Part shown: one piece after another, positions 42,429-51,964 of the stretch
Layout of the letters: each line of letters opens with the position of its first letter
How positions within the stretch are numbered: the first letter of the stretch is position 1
Origin: Hymenobacter daecheongensis DSM 21074
GTDB taxonomy: Bacteria > Bacteroidota > Bacteroidia > Cytophagales > Hymenobacteraceae
Reading direction: 5' to 3'
Assembly (NCBI RefSeq): GCF_900141805.1
Contig: NZ_FQYN01000004.1
Coordinates: 186,001 to 250,000, forward strand
DNA: 64,000 nucleotides
Notes under the pieces: generated by a model
What the model was told of the DNA's origin: nothing
Database searches by the model: none
What the model saw: only the letters and a program-made list of their open reading frames with translations
Program-made: the position numbers and the translations under genes

Positions 42429-42429
42429 G

Positions 42430-42468
42430 GGAAGGAATTAAGAATTAAGAATTAGGAATTAAGAATTG
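42430..42468. repeat. Simple repeat GAATTAAGAATTAA next to element B3
   Basis: Four or five units of GAATTAA(G) follow the obgE start region. The tract is AT-rich and differs sharply from the flanking coding DNA. It neighbours the family B element at 42515. Confidence 0.75.
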
Positions 42469-42514
42469 GGGTTCAGAATTCGGCTTTCTTAACTGAGTTG
42501 TCTGAAAAAGGACT

Positions 42515-42610
42515 GTCATCCTGACGAAGGAAGGACCTTATCCTGTGAGAACGAGTCGTGTGTACGAGGGTCGTTCTGCCGTGATAAGGTCCTTCCTTCG
42601 TCAGGATGAC
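42515..42610. repeat. Palindromic element, family B, copy 3
   Basis: GTCATCCTGACGAAGGAAGG with the exact complement at the right end (CCTTCCTTCGTCAGGATGAC). The outer end matches the other B copies; the next 10 bp differ (GACGAAGGA instead of GAGCTTGCG) on both arms in a paired way, so the palindrome is kept. Confidence 0.92.
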
Positions 42611-42654
42611 AGAGGGTGTTTCTGCCACTACCTCAAGGGGTAGCAGCCGCAAAG

Positions 42655-43284
42655 TTACGCTTTTACTTCGTCGGTAGCGGCGGCGGGATTGCTGGCTACC
42701 GACGAAGCGGGCTGGTGCCGGTCGATGATGCCGCAGATCTGGCCGAAGATGTCGTCAATCACACCGATGCCATTCAGAGAGTGAAACTTCTGCTGCTCAG
42801 CATAATAGCCAGCCACCTGCGCGGTTTCGGTGTTGTACACCTTCACGCGCTTGCGGATTTTTTCCTCGTTCTGGTCGTCGGGGCGGCCGCTGGTTTTGCC
42901 GCGCTCCAGCAGGCGCTTCACCAACTCTTCCTCGGCCACTTCCAGCGCAATCATGCAACTCACGCCGGTGTCGTAGCGCTGGGTGAGGGCATCGAGGCTC
43001 TGGGCCTGGGGCACGGTGCGCGGAAAGCCGTCGAAGATGAAGCCGGCGGCGGTAGTATTGTTGGCCAGCTGGCTCTCAATCATGCCAATGACGACCTCGT
43101 CGGGCACCAGCAGGCCTTCATCCATGAGTTTTTTGGCCCGCAGGCCCAGCTCCGTTCCCTGCGTAATCTGGGAGCGCAGCAGGTCGCCGGTAGAGAGGTG
43201 CACCAGATTGTAGCGGGCAATGAGTTTCTGGCTTTGCGTTCCTTTGCCGGCGCCGGGCGGGCCGAAGAGCACGATATTGAGCAT
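42655..43284 (-). CDS. adk: Adenylate kinase
   Basis: The start is MLNIVLFGPPGAGKGTQSQK (ATG 43284); 209 residues. The P-loop is GPPGAGKGT (residues 8-16). The NMP-binding region has LSTGDLLRSQ and FIFDGFPRTVPQAQSLD; the lid side has RLLERGKTSGRPDDQNEEKI, a short lid without the zinc cysteines. It interconverts ATP, AMP and ADP. The C-terminal ~20 residues (SSVASNPAAATDEVKA) are an unstructured tail. Upstream lies hpt on the same strand. Confidence 0.96.
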   Translation of the reverse strand: MLNIVLFGPPGAGKGTQSQKLIARYNLVHLSTGDLLRSQITQGTELGLRAKKLMDEGLLVPDEVVIGMIESQLANNTTAAGFIFDGFPRTVPQAQSLDALTQRYDTGVSCMIALEVAEEELVKRLLERGKTSGRPDDQNEEKIRKRVKVYNTETAQVAGYYAEQQKFHSLNGIGVIDDIFGQICGIIDRHQPASSVASNPAAATDEVKA

Positions 43285-43395
43285 AGAGCGAGGCGTTTCG
43301 CGGAGAAGAAAAGTGCAGGGGAAGTTGGGAAAGATAACAAATCGGCACCAAACCACCCCTTACGGTGAACAGCTTACTTGGGCTGCCGATGGCGG

Positions 43396-43935
43396 TTAAA
43401 CAGCTTTGTACACATCCGGGTAGTTGCGGCCCAGTCCATCATAATCGAGCCCGAAACCCACGATAAAGTCGTTGGGAATTTCCATACCCACGTAGCGGAT
43501 ATCCAGCTCGTGCTGCAGGCATTCGGGCTTCAGAAACAGCGTAGCAACGGCCAGGGAAGCCGGATTTCGGGCGTTCAGCGTGGCCAGCAGCGCCTGCATG
43601 GTGTGGCCCGTATCCACGATGTCTTCCACAATGATCAGGTCGCGGCCCTGCACGTCTTCCGTCAGGCCCATAATCTCCTGCACCTGACCCGTGCTGCTGG
43701 TGCCCTGGTAGGAGCTCACGCGGATAAATGCCACTTCGCAGGGAATGCTTAGCTCCTTCAGCAGGTCGGAGGCAAACATGAACGAGCCATTGAGCACAGC
43801 CACGAACAGGGGCTGCCGGCCGGCATAATCCTGGTTGAGGCGCACGGCCAGCTCCCGAATGGAGTCCGCGATTTGCCGGGCCGGCAGATACGGGGCAAAC
43901 TGCTTGTCGTGCAGGGAAATAGTGGCTTGAGGCAT
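43396..43935 (-). CDS. hpt: Hypoxanthine phosphoribosyltransferase
   Basis: The 179-residue type I phosphoribosyltransferase has the PRPP loop VEDIVDTGHTMQALL, AVLNGSFMFASDLLKE, the flexible-loop SSYQGTSSTGQV and the purine-binding end EIPNDFIVGFGLDYDGLGRN. It salvages hypoxanthine and guanine. adk follows 111 bp downstream; both serve purine nucleotide balance. A -7 motif lies 37 bp upstream. Confidence 0.95.
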   Translation of the reverse strand: MPQATISLHDKQFAPYLPARQIADSIRELAVRLNQDYAGRQPLFVAVLNGSFMFASDLLKELSIPCEVAFIRVSSYQGTSSTGQVQEIMGLTEDVQGRDLIIVEDIVDTGHTMQALLATLNARNPASLAVATLFLKPECLQHELDIRYVGMEIPNDFIVGFGLDYDGLGRNYPDVYKAV

Positions 43936-43971
43936 CCAGTTGAGGTTGGTCCGCTAAGCGAATGGGTGGCT

Positions 43972-43979
43972 CAAAGGTA
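43972..43979 (-). promoter_or_regulatory. -7 element (TACCTTTG) before hpt
   Basis: Exact TAnnTTTG on the minus strand, 36 bp upstream of the hpt ATG. The terminator of the next gene lies immediately upstream, consistent with a fresh transcription start. Confidence 0.55.
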
Positions 43980-43986
43980 GTACAAA

Positions 43987-44021
43987 AAAGCTGCCCCTCC
44001 GGCGCGGAGAGGCAGCTCTTT
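43987..44021 (-). terminator. Terminator after the pyrophosphatase gene
   Basis: AAAGAGCTGCC and GGCAGCTTTTTT (minus strand) with inner CTCC/GGAG pairing, then a T-run, 21 bp beyond the stop. Confidence 0.85.
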
Positions 44022-44042
44022 GCCAGCCAACAGCGGCCCGGA

Positions 44043-46280
44043 CTAGCGCCGGGCGGTAGCCGGCAGCAGCACGGTGCGGGCGGGGGCAGCGGCGGGTGCT
44101 TCCTGTACCACGGGCCGCAGTGCCAGCTCGCGGCGCGGGGCTTCGGTCTGGGCCAGGCCACGCTCGGGAGCCGCAATGTGGGGCGCAATCACCAACGACA
44201 CGATGGACATGAGCTTAATGAGAATGTTCATGCTCGGGCCGGACGTATCCTTGAACGGGTCGCCCACGGTGTCGCCGGTCACGGAAGCTTTGTGGGCGTC
44301 GGAGCCCTTGTAGTGCATGGTCCCGTCAATTATCACGCCTTTCTCGAAGCTCTTCTTGGCGTTGTCCCAGGCCCCGCCGGCGTTGCTCTGGAAAATGGCC
44401 ATCAGCACCCCCGAAACCGTGACGCCGGCCAGCACGCCGCCCAGCACTTCGGGCCCCATCGTGAAGCCCACAATGATGGGCACGATGAGGGCAATGGCCC
44501 CCGGCAGCATCATTTCGCGGATGGCGGCCTGGGTGGAAATGGCTACGCACTTCTCGTACTCGGGCCGGCCGGTGCCTTCCATGATGCCGGGGATTTCGCG
44601 GAACTGCCGGCGCACTTCCTGCACCATCGCCATAGCTGCCCGCCCCACGGCCGCAATGGCCAGCCCGGAGAAGATGAACGGAATCATGGCCCCCACGAAC
44701 AGCCCCGCCAGCACATCGGCGTGGCTGATGTCGATGACGCTGATATTGGCCGTACCCATGAAGGCGGCAAACAGAGCCAGCGAGGTGAGGGCCGCCGAGG
44801 CAATGGCAAAGCCTTTGCCGGTGGCGGCCGTGGTGTTGCCCACGGCATCCAGAATGTCGGTCCGCTCGCGCACTTCTTTTGGCAGCTCGCTCATTTCGGC
44901 TATGCCGCCGGCGTTGTCGGCAATGGGGCCGAAGGCATCGATGGCCAGCTGCATGGCGGTGGTAGCCATCATGCCGGCGGCGGCAATGGCCACGCCGTAG
45001 AGGCCCGCAAACCGGAACGACAGCACAATGCCGGCCGCCAGCACCAGAATGGGCAGCACCGTAGATTCCATGCCCACCGACAAGCCGCCGATAACTGTGG
45101 TGGCGTGGCCGGTGCTACTCTGCTTCACAATGCTGAGCACGGGCCGCTTGCCCATAGCCGTATAGTACTCGGTGATGATGCTCATCAAGGTGCCCACCAC
45201 CAAGCCCACGACCACGGCGTAGAACACATCCATCGCAGTGAAGGCCACCGCCCCGGCCCGCCCGATGACCAGGTCGCCGGGGGGCAGCATCCAGCGGATA
45301 ATGAAGTAGGACGCTACCGCCGACACGGCTACCGACACGTAGTTGCCGAAGTTGAGGGCCGCCTGCACGTTGCCGCCCTCCTTCACGCGCACCATCAGAA
45401 TGCCGATGAGCGAGGCCACGATGCCCACGCCGGCAATGACCATAGGCAGCAGAATGGGCGAAAGGCCGTTGAACTGATCGGTGGGAGTTGACACTTCGCG
45501 GCCCAGCACCATAGTAGCCAGAATGGTAGCTACATACGAGCCAAATAAGTCGGCACCCATGCCGGCCACGTCGCCCACGTTGTCGCCCACATTATCGGCG
45601 ATGGTTGCGGGGTTGCGGGGGTCATCCTCGGGGATTCCGGCTTCTACTTTGCCCACCAGGTCGGCCCCCACGTCGGCGGCTTTGGTGTAGATGCCGCCAC
45701 CCACGCGGGCAAACAGGGCAATGCTTTCGGCCCCCAGCGAGAAGCCGGTGAGCACCTCCAGCGCCTTTTCCATATCCGCGCCGTTGGCCGTGCCGCCCTT
45801 GCTCACCACAAACATTTGGTAGAACACGATGAACAGCGAGCCAAGTCCCAATACCGCCAGCCCGGCCACGCCCATACCCATCACCGAGCCGCCCGAAAAC
45901 GACACGTTCAGGGCTTGGCTCAGGCTGGTGCGGGCCGCCTGGGCGGTGCGCACGTTGGCTTTGGTGGCAATCTTCATCCCGATATACCCGGCCAAAGCCG
46001 AGAAAACCGCCCCGATTAGAAAGGCAATGACGATGACGGGGCTGGAATTTTCACCCGTGCTGCCAAGGTAAAACAGAAAAGCGCTGGCAATGAGGGCGAA
46101 AAACACCAATACTTTGTACTCCGCCTTCAGGAAGGCAATGGCCCCATCGGCAATGTAGCCGGCAATGGTTTTCATGCGGTCGTCGCCGGCATCCTGACGG
46201 GAAACCCATCCGGAGCGCAGCCACGTGTAAACGAGAGCCAGAATGCCCAGCCCGGGTGCTACGTAAAGAATATTCATCAT
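44043..46280 (-). CDS. hppA: Membrane-bound ion-pumping pyrophosphatase
   Basis: The 745-residue protein with about 16 membrane helices couples PPi hydrolysis to H+ or Na+ transport. Signature sequences: [55 protein letters not shown], and [14 protein letters not shown] with [17 protein letters not shown]. Ala rather than Lys in the GNTTAA segment marks the potassium-dependent class, many of which pump sodium. A C-terminal tail of about 45 residues ([20 protein letters not shown] and Ala/Pro-rich end) extends past the family core. The start ATG 46280 has a second ATG next to it. Confidence 0.95.
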   Translation of the reverse strand: MMNILYVAPGLGILALVYTWLRSGWVSRQDAGDDRMKTIAGYIADGAIAFLKAEYKVLVFFALIASAFLFYLGSTGENSSPVIVIAFLIGAVFSALAGYIGMKIATKANVRTAQAARTSLSQALNVSFSGGSVMGMGVAGLAVLGLGSLFIVFYQMFVVSKGGTANGADMEKALEVLTGFSLGAESIALFARVGGGIYTKAADVGADLVGKVEAGIPEDDPRNPATIADNVGDNVGDVAGMGADLFGSYVATILATMVLGREVSTPTDQFNGLSPILLPMVIAGVGIVASLIGILMVRVKEGGNVQAALNFGNYVSVAVSAVASYFIIRWMLPPGDLVIGRAGAVAFTAMDVFYAVVVGLVVGTLMSIITEYYTAMGKRPVLSIVKQSSTGHATTVIGGLSVGMESTVLPILVLAAGIVLSFRFAGLYGVAIAAAGMMATTAMQLAIDAFGPIADNAGGIAEMSELPKEVRERTDILDAVGNTTAATGKGFAIASAALTSLALFAAFMGTANISVIDISHADVLAGLFVGAMIPFIFSGLAIAAVGRAAMAMVQEVRRQFREIPGIMEGTGRPEYEKCVAISTQAAIREMMLPGAIALIVPIIVGFTMGPEVLGGVLAGVTVSGVLMAIFQSNAGGAWDNAKKSFEKGVIIDGTMHYKGSDAHKASVTGDTVGDPFKDTSGPSMNILIKLMSIVSLVIAPHIAAPERGLAQTEAPRRELALRPVVQEAPAAAPARTVLLPATARR

Positions 46281-46480
46281 AGAAGCGGTGGGAAATGAGG
46301 GTTTTGGAGTGAGGAGAAAGAGCGTTCAGGTCGGTAAAATAGAGCTTCTTCGCTAATCCCCAACTTCTTAAAGCAAAACATAGTCTTTCCTTTATCTTCT
46401 TCTTCCCACCGGCCCGCGCATCCTAACGCAACCGGGCCTGCCGAAACGAATCAGTGGGCTCGGTCTGGCTTAGCAGAGCT

Positions 46481-47941
46481 TTATCCAAGCTGCCTATTTG
46501 TCTTCATCGTATTATATTTTATTAGCCAAGCTGAGCATGAAATAGCCGTTGCTAGAAATAACCATAGGCGCACAGGAACTGTGTATCGGGCTTGGATTGC
46601 GAATGGCAGATGAACCAAGCCAAAATATATTACCAGAGCTAATGAAAAGTACCAAATATTACTCCTAAAAAGGATTGAACGCCGCATCAGAGTCCATGTA
46701 ATGCTCACGAGTGCCAATAGAAAAGTAGTAGCGCTGACCAATGCCGGATATACTACTTTAATCTTAGCTACTGGCGTAGCTGCTTTTCTCCACGCATTCA
46801 ACTGCACACCCGTGACCCAAAGCCTAACCAATGTATAAAGACGAGTCTTGAGATAGTAGCCAGGCTCCCGCCGGATATTGGCTAGGTTAGCCTGCATCAG
46901 CAGTTTCTCGCGTTTTAGTGTGTAAGCTGTGCTGTATGTAAGAAACAGATTATCCTTGTTTTCCGCCATTAAGCGTAGGTTACGTCGGTCACGATCAGTC
47001 AGCAAAGGTTTGATCTGCGCATCAATTACGTCCCATTCATGGTTGAAAGCAGCAATATGGCCGGGCACGGCGGCTGGGTCCGTGAAAGACATCAGCTCCT
47101 CTCCCATTGTGTTGCCCCAATAGCGTTGCTCGTGGTAGCCAGGCATCCGTAAGGCCCAGAAGCCAATTTGCATCACCCCGGCTCCACCCTCCAGCGAAGT
47201 TGGCTTCAGCACGCCGTGGTGCCGGTAGTTCCATAGAGCGTAAGGCAGCATGCTGGCTACAAATAGCCCGAGCAGCGCCAGTGCCTGCAGCCACGGAAAT
47301 GCGGATTTGCGCCAGGTTTGCCAGAAATCTAGCGCCAACTGCACGCCCGGAAAAAGGATAAAGATGGGCCGAGTTTGAAAGATTAAGGCCGCCAGCAGCG
47401 CCAGCACTAGCGTGCGCCGCCATGTGCCGATGGGCCAAGCAAGCGCTACGTACCCGTATACTGCCAGTAGAAAGGCAACCAGCACTTCGGGAAAAATGAC
47501 GGCCGCGAAATAGGCCAGCTGCACGTTGGGCAGCAGCAGCAGCAGCAGCAGGTTGCGCACCAGCCACGACTGGCTCCGTGGCTCGCAGCGGGCGGCCAGC
47601 TTGAGCATAATACCCACCGTGAGCAGGTATAAACCAATCTGCACCAACCGCACGCCCATGTCCTGGGCTCCTACCAGCCGCAGCAGAAACAAAAACAGTG
47701 GGTACCCAGGGTTGCGGAAGGTATCGGGCACATATTCCGGCAGAAAATACCAGTAAGAATAGCGGCCATGCAGCAGCCCTTCGGCATAGCCCAGGTAGGT
47801 ATTTTGGTCACCGGTGATAGTATGAAACGTAGCCATTACGACTACTACCGTAGCTAAGAGATTAAGGACCAGTAGCACCCGAAACAAACGAGCGCTGGCC
47901 AGCCAAGCCAACCAGCGCTCACGCGCTTGTATGATGGTCAT
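46481..47941 (-). CDS. Polytopic glycosyltransferase, GT39/ArnT-like
   Basis: The 486-residue membrane protein has 10-12 hydrophobic helices. After the first helix it shows TFHTITGDQNTYLGYAEGLL with an acidic residue pair in the first loop, then FRNPGYPLFLFLLRL, a typical GT-C (PMT_2-like) N-terminal arrangement. Its ATG overlaps the stop of the GT2 gene upstream (ATGA). A lipid-phosphate sugar made by that GT2 may be its donor. The 3' third is more AT-rich than the rest. The acceptor is unknown. Confidence 0.8.
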   Translation of the reverse strand: MTIIQARERWLAWLASARLFRVLLVLNLLATVVVVMATFHTITGDQNTYLGYAEGLLHGRYSYWYFLPEYVPDTFRNPGYPLFLFLLRLVGAQDMGVRLVQIGLYLLTVGIMLKLAARCEPRSQSWLVRNLLLLLLLPNVQLAYFAAVIFPEVLVAFLLAVYGYVALAWPIGTWRRTLVLALLAALIFQTRPIFILFPGVQLALDFWQTWRKSAFPWLQALALLGLFVASMLPYALWNYRHHGVLKPTSLEGGAGVMQIGFWALRMPGYHEQRYWGNTMGEELMSFTDPAAVPGHIAAFNHEWDVIDAQIKPLLTDRDRRNLRLMAENKDNLFLTYSTAYTLKREKLLMQANLANIRREPGYYLKTRLYTLVRLWVTGVQLNAWRKAATPVAKIKVVYPALVSATTFLLALVSITWTLMRRSILFRSNIWYFSLALVIYFGLVHLPFAIQARYTVPVRLWLFLATAISCSAWLIKYNTMKTNRQLG

Positions 47942-48693
47942 TAGCTCTTGTGCGCCGTCAGCCGCGCCTTATGGAAATCGCCCCGGGAGAAGTATTTCTC
48001 GATCAGGCAGTACATCATAATGAAGAAGTATCGGCTACCCATCTCCTTGATTTTCAGCTTCGACTCGCCGTACTTCCTGTTCGTCCAGGAGTTGGGTACC
48101 ACCGCGTAGCTATAGCCGCGCACGATGGCCTTTAGTGGTAGTTCCAGCGTCAGGTTGAAGTGCGGGGCCAGAAAAGGCTTTAGCCCTTCTATCGTGTGCC
48201 GACTGTAGAGCTTGAAAGCGTTGGTGCAATCATTATATTTCAACTGGAACAGCGTCTTGACTATGCCGTTGGCAAGGCGGTTGATGTACTTTTTATGTAC
48301 TGGGTAATCAACCACCCGACCGCCTTTCACCCAGCGGCTGCCAAATACGCAGTCGTAGCCTTCCTGCAGCTTATGATAGTAGCGCACCAAGTCGTCAGGG
48401 TCATCGGAGAGGTCGGCCATCATCACGGCCACGCAGTCGCCCTGGTAGCGCTCCAAGCCATAGCGCACGGCATAGCCAAAGCCGTTGGGGCCGGGGTTGG
48501 TATAATAGCTCAGGGTCGGAATTTCCTGGGCCAGCAGCTGCAGCTGGCCCAGGGTATTATCCTTCGAGTTATCGTTAGTCACCACTATTTCGTGGTCGAT
48601 CTGCTCCTGCACCAGCTTGGTGTAGAGGGTACGCAGGGTTTCTCCGATGCTTTCCTCTTCATTATAAGCCGGAATAACAACGCTCAGCTTCAT
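47941..48693 (-). CDS. GT2 glycosyltransferase, dolichyl/polyprenyl-phosphate sugar synthase-like
   Basis: The 250-residue enzyme has [20 protein letters not shown], the [14 protein letters not shown] block, [11 protein letters not shown], the metal site [27 protein letters not shown] and the C-terminal [18 protein letters not shown]. This is the DPM1-like pattern, transferring a sugar from a nucleotide donor to polyprenyl phosphate. It overlaps the epimerase upstream by 4 bp and the GT39-like gene downstream by one base, so the three are likely cotranscribed. Confidence 0.9.
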   Translation of the reverse strand: MKLSVVIPAYNEEESIGETLRTLYTKLVQEQIDHEIVVTNDNSKDNTLGQLQLLAQEIPTLSYYTNPGPNGFGYAVRYGLERYQGDCVAVMMADLSDDPDDLVRYYHKLQEGYDCVFGSRWVKGGRVVDYPVHKKYINRLANGIVKTLFQLKYNDCTNAFKLYSRHTIEGLKPFLAPHFNLTLELPLKAIVRGYSYAVVPNSWTNRKYGESKLKIKEMGSRYFFIMMYCLIEKYFSRGDFHKARLTAHKS

Positions 48694-49760
48694 ACTGGTT
48701 GACGCTCGCGCAATTCGTTGAAAATCTGCGTCAGCGTGCTCGTAAGATCATATTTAAACTGCCAGCCTGGATAGTGCTGCTCAAAGCGGCTCACATCGGA
48801 CACGTACCAGATATGGTCGCCGATGCGGTTCTGCTCTGAGTACGAGTAGTTCATTTTGTTCTCCGTGATTTTCTCACACAGCACAATGGCCTCCTGCATC
48901 GAGCAGTTGGCAAAGCGGCCGCCCCCGGCGTTGTACACCTCACCACCCGTGCGGGGCTGCTGGTAGAAGTGCCAGAACATGTTCACCAGGTCGTGGGAGT
49001 GAATATTGTCGCGTACCTGCTTGCCCTTGTAGCCAAACACGGTATAATGCTGGCCCGTGATGGCGCACTTCATCAAATAGGAGAGAAAGCCATGGAGCTG
49101 GGCCCCCGAATGGCGCGGGCCGGTGAGGCACCCTCCGCGGAACACGGCGGTTTTCATACCAAAATACCGCCCGTATTCCTGCACCAGCACGTCGGCGGCC
49201 ACTTTAGATGCGCCAAACAGTGAGTGCGTGGTGTGGTCGATGCTCATCTTCTCATCAATGCCGCGCTCGAAATAAGGGTGGTTCTGGTCGATTTCCCAAC
49301 GGGTTTCTAACTCTACCAGCGGCAGAAAATTCGGATTGTCGCCATATACCTTGTTGGTAGAGGTGAAGATAAACACCGCTTCCGGCGCGTGCTGGCGCGT
49401 GAGTTCCAACATATTAAGCGTGCCGGTGGCATTCACGGAGAAATCAGTGAATGGCTCCCGGGCGGCCCAATCGTGACTGGGCTGGGCAGCTGTGTGCACG
49501 ATGAGGGCAATATCGGCACCGTATTCGCGGAAGATTGCCTCTAGGGCGCTCAGGTCCCGAATATCGGCGGTATAATGCCGGTAGTTGGCAAAATGCTCCT
49601 GCAGCCGGGCCCGGTTCCAGTCGGTCGAGGCCTGCTCGCCGAAGAAATAGCTGCGCATGTTGTTGTCGATACCGACCACAATGTCAAACTTGTCGGCGAA
49701 AAACTCGACGGCTTCACTACCAATCAGGCCCCCCGCCCCGGTGATGAGTGCTACTTTCAT
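48690..49760 (-). CDS. NAD-dependent epimerase-like protein (CDP-paratose 2-epimerase-like)
   Basis: The 356-residue extended SDR has the Rossmann motif [44 protein letters not shown], and [12 protein letters not shown]. The active-site segment reads [19 protein letters not shown], with Phe where the catalytic Tyr of YxxxK normally sits. The substrate part [20 protein letters not shown] and [20 protein letters not shown] resembles CDP-paratose/CDP-tyvelose epimerases and a related subfamily in surface-glycan loci. The true sugar is unknown. Confidence 0.85.
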   Translation of the reverse strand: MKVALITGAGGLIGSEAVEFFADKFDIVVGIDNNMRSYFFGEQASTDWNRARLQEHFANYRHYTADIRDLSALEAIFREYGADIALIVHTAAQPSHDWAAREPFTDFSVNATGTLNMLELTRQHAPEAVFIFTSTNKVYGDNPNFLPLVELETRWEIDQNHPYFERGIDEKMSIDHTTHSLFGASKVAADVLVQEYGRYFGMKTAVFRGGCLTGPRHSGAQLHGFLSYLMKCAITGQHYTVFGYKGKQVRDNIHSHDLVNMFWHFYQQPRTGGEVYNAGGGRFANCSMQEAIVLCEKITENKMNYSYSEQNRIGDHIWYVSDVSRFEQHYPGWQFKYDLTSTLTQIFNELRERQPV

Positions 49761-49778
49761 ACGCTACAGATTTTGATT

Positions 49779-50879
49779 TCAGCCCAGAATCGGCTTTAGT
49801 TGAGTTTCGTTTTCCCGCAGCCAGTGGTATACATCGGTCACGATCTGCTCTACCGAGCGTTTCGGCGACCAGCCGGTAAGCTCCGTAACGCGGGTATTAT
49901 CGGTTAAGTATAAAGCAATATCGGCCTGGCGGTTTTCGGCCTGCGACACGATGGGCACCACATTGCCTGTCACGCGCTGACAAATGGCCGTCAGCTCCTG
50001 CAGGCTCACGCTGATGTCGTACCCTCCCCCCACGTTCAGCGTTTTGCCGTTCACCTGCGCCAAGTTCTGCAGCTGGTAGTTCACCAAGTCAAACAGGTCG
50101 TCGACGTGCAGAATGTCGCGCACCTGCTTGCCCGTGCCCCCGAAGCCGAAGTAGCCCAGTTGCTGCTGCCAGAAGTGCCGCGCCACCCACAGGACAATCA
50201 CGCCCTGATCGACTTTGCCCATCTGCCAGGGCCCGGTGAGCACGCCGCAACGGTTGATTACCGTGCGCATGTTGTAGAAATGGTGATATTCTTGAATCAG
50301 ATACTCCGAGCAAAGTTTGGTAGCACCGTACAGGGAGCGGTAGCCTTCCAGCGGAAACTCTTCGGCGAGTCCTTTGGGCGAAATGCCCCCGAAAGGCTGC
50401 TCAGCGCTTACCTCAAACCGGGTTTCGGCCTCCTCCAGCTGGATGCGGTCTATTTGGTTGATGGGGTAAATACGGCTGGTCGAGAGGAATACAAAAGCTG
50501 CGTCGTGCTGCCGGGCATAGTTGAGACAATTCACCGTCCCCCCAAGGTTGGTATTGATCAGATAATCGGGAGCGGACGTGAGGCCGGCCAATACCGAAGG
50601 CTCGGCAGAAGCCTCAATAACGGCCTCAACGGCGGGCAGCACGGCAAAATCCTCTTTGGTGCGGATATCACCATGCACGAACTCGATGCCGGCCTCCCGC
50701 AGACGGGGCAGGTTCAGCTCAGAACCACGCCGCTTCAGGTTGTCGAAGGCAATGATGTGGCAGTCGGGATACGCCTGTTTGAACTGCAGGGCTAAGGCCG
50801 AACCTACAAACCCAGCCCCACCGGTTATTAGAATTGATTTCACGGCTGAAGAATTTGGAAGGTCAAACTTACGACCCAT
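49779..50879 (-). CDS. NAD-dependent sugar epimerase/dehydratase
   Basis: The start is placed at MGRKFDLPNSSAV (ATG 50879), giving 366 residues; GTG 50843, just before KSILITGGAGFVGSALALQF, is a good alternative. It is an extended SDR with GGAGFVG, AFDNLKRRGSELNL, FLSTSRIYPINQID and the intact YxxxK in SLYGATKLCSEYLI. The end has GFGGTGKQVRDILHVDDLFD. It works beside the paralogous gene 18 bp downstream, as a two-enzyme set in the glycan locus. Confidence 0.87.
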   Translation of the reverse strand: MGRKFDLPNSSAVKSILITGGAGFVGSALALQFKQAYPDCHIIAFDNLKRRGSELNLPRLREAGIEFVHGDIRTKEDFAVLPAVEAVIEASAEPSVLAGLTSAPDYLINTNLGGTVNCLNYARQHDAAFVFLSTSRIYPINQIDRIQLEEAETRFEVSAEQPFGGISPKGLAEEFPLEGYRSLYGATKLCSEYLIQEYHHFYNMRTVINRCGVLTGPWQMGKVDQGVIVLWVARHFWQQQLGYFGFGGTGKQVRDILHVDDLFDLVNYQLQNLAQVNGKTLNVGGGYDISVSLQELTAICQRVTGNVVPIVSQAENRQADIALYLTDNTRVTELTGWSPKRSVEQIVTDVYHWLRENETQLKPILG

Positions 50880-50939
50880 TTTCCACTTCAGTAGTAGCAA
50901 CCCTGTACCGACAGCTTACCAACGGCTTCCTGTTCAGCT

Positions 50940-51854
50940 TTACAGCTCCCGCAGCAGTACCTGGTACAAGGTCAGCATGCTGTCGATATCTACTTTGGCT
51001 ACCAGCTCATTAGGCGAGTGCACGTGGTCTTCGGGGGCCCCAATGAAGCACCAATCCCAGGGCTGGGCACCGTGCTGCAGTTCTTTGGCATCGGAGCCGC
51101 CACTGCCTTCCACCTCCAGCTGGTGCGGAATGCCGGCGGCACGCGCAATGGCTCGGATGCGCTCTATATAGGAGCGGCGCGGAATAAGCGAGTCGCGCAG
51201 TGAGATGGCCACGCCCGCGCCGGCCCGTACGCCCTCCGTCACCCAGGTGATGTCCGAAATCAGGGCCTGCCGCACGCCGTACTGCTCGTAGATATATTTG
51301 GCCAGATACGCCACTGAGCCGCCGCCGTGCTCTTCCCAGCAGCTAAAGGCGATAATGCCATTTTCGAGGGTTTCAGCCAGGCGCAGGGCATTCCACACGC
51401 CCAAGCGGTTATCGAGGTAGCACGATTGCACAGTGTCGGCGGTTTCGCGGAAGTCGCAGCGAAAAGTAAGCTCTGTGCCGCGCTCAATGTCGCGGCTGAA
51501 CTCATAGCTCAGTTCGCCGGTTTCTTCGTCAACCAGCAGCGTGCAGTCGATTTCGCCTTGCGCATCCTGCCCCACCAGACGGTAGCCGGTTTCGGCGCGG
51601 GGGCCGCCGATGCGAACCAACTGCCGGCCGTAGCGTACCGTAAATCCAATGCTGTCGATGTGAGCAAATACCGCCGTACGCGGCGTACCAAAAACAAGAA
51701 TAATACAATCCTGAAACTGCTCTCCGGCCAGCACCCGCGGCTGCACCTGCCAGCTGTCCTGCTGCTGCCGAATGTAGTTTAGCAGAAATTCGGTCATTGG
51801 AGCCTCATTGCCGGCCGGGGCCGCCAAGTGGCATAAGGTGCGCAGCAGGTCCAT
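50940..51854 (-). CDS. M42-type metallo-aminopeptidase
   Basis: The 304-residue protein has the M42/M20-like metal ligands: His-Asp in [16 protein letters not shown], the bridging Asp in [14 protein letters not shown], the general-base Glu pair in [16 protein letters not shown], and C-terminal His in [31 protein letters not shown] is the family block. It has no signal peptide. It likely trims peptides in the cytosol; the glycan context seems incidental. Confidence 0.82.
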   Translation of the reverse strand: MDLLRTLCHLAAPAGNEAPMTEFLLNYIRQQQDSWQVQPRVLAGEQFQDCIILVFGTPRTAVFAHIDSIGFTVRYGRQLVRIGGPRAETGYRLVGQDAQGEIDCTLLVDEETGELSYEFSRDIERGTELTFRCDFRETADTVQSCYLDNRLGVWNALRLAETLENGIIAFSCWEEHGGGSVAYLAKYIYEQYGVRQALISDITWVTEGVRAGAGVAISLRDSLIPRRSYIERIRAIARAAGIPHQLEVEGSGGSDAKELQHGAQPWDWCFIGAPEDHVHSPNELVAKVDIDSMLTLYQVLLREL

Positions 51855-51964
51855 ATTGGCTTGTTGATCGGTCCAAATCTAGGATAAAAGTCATACTTTA
51901 GCTTTCCCATTGGGTGGCTTGTGCGCGGCTAACACTGCCCACCTTGCCGCAATCAGATGCTCAC

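Noticed and set aside
43962..45491. 509-codon plus-strand frame
   Set aside because: Antisense shadow of the pyrophosphatase gene; His/Gly-rich and without motif.
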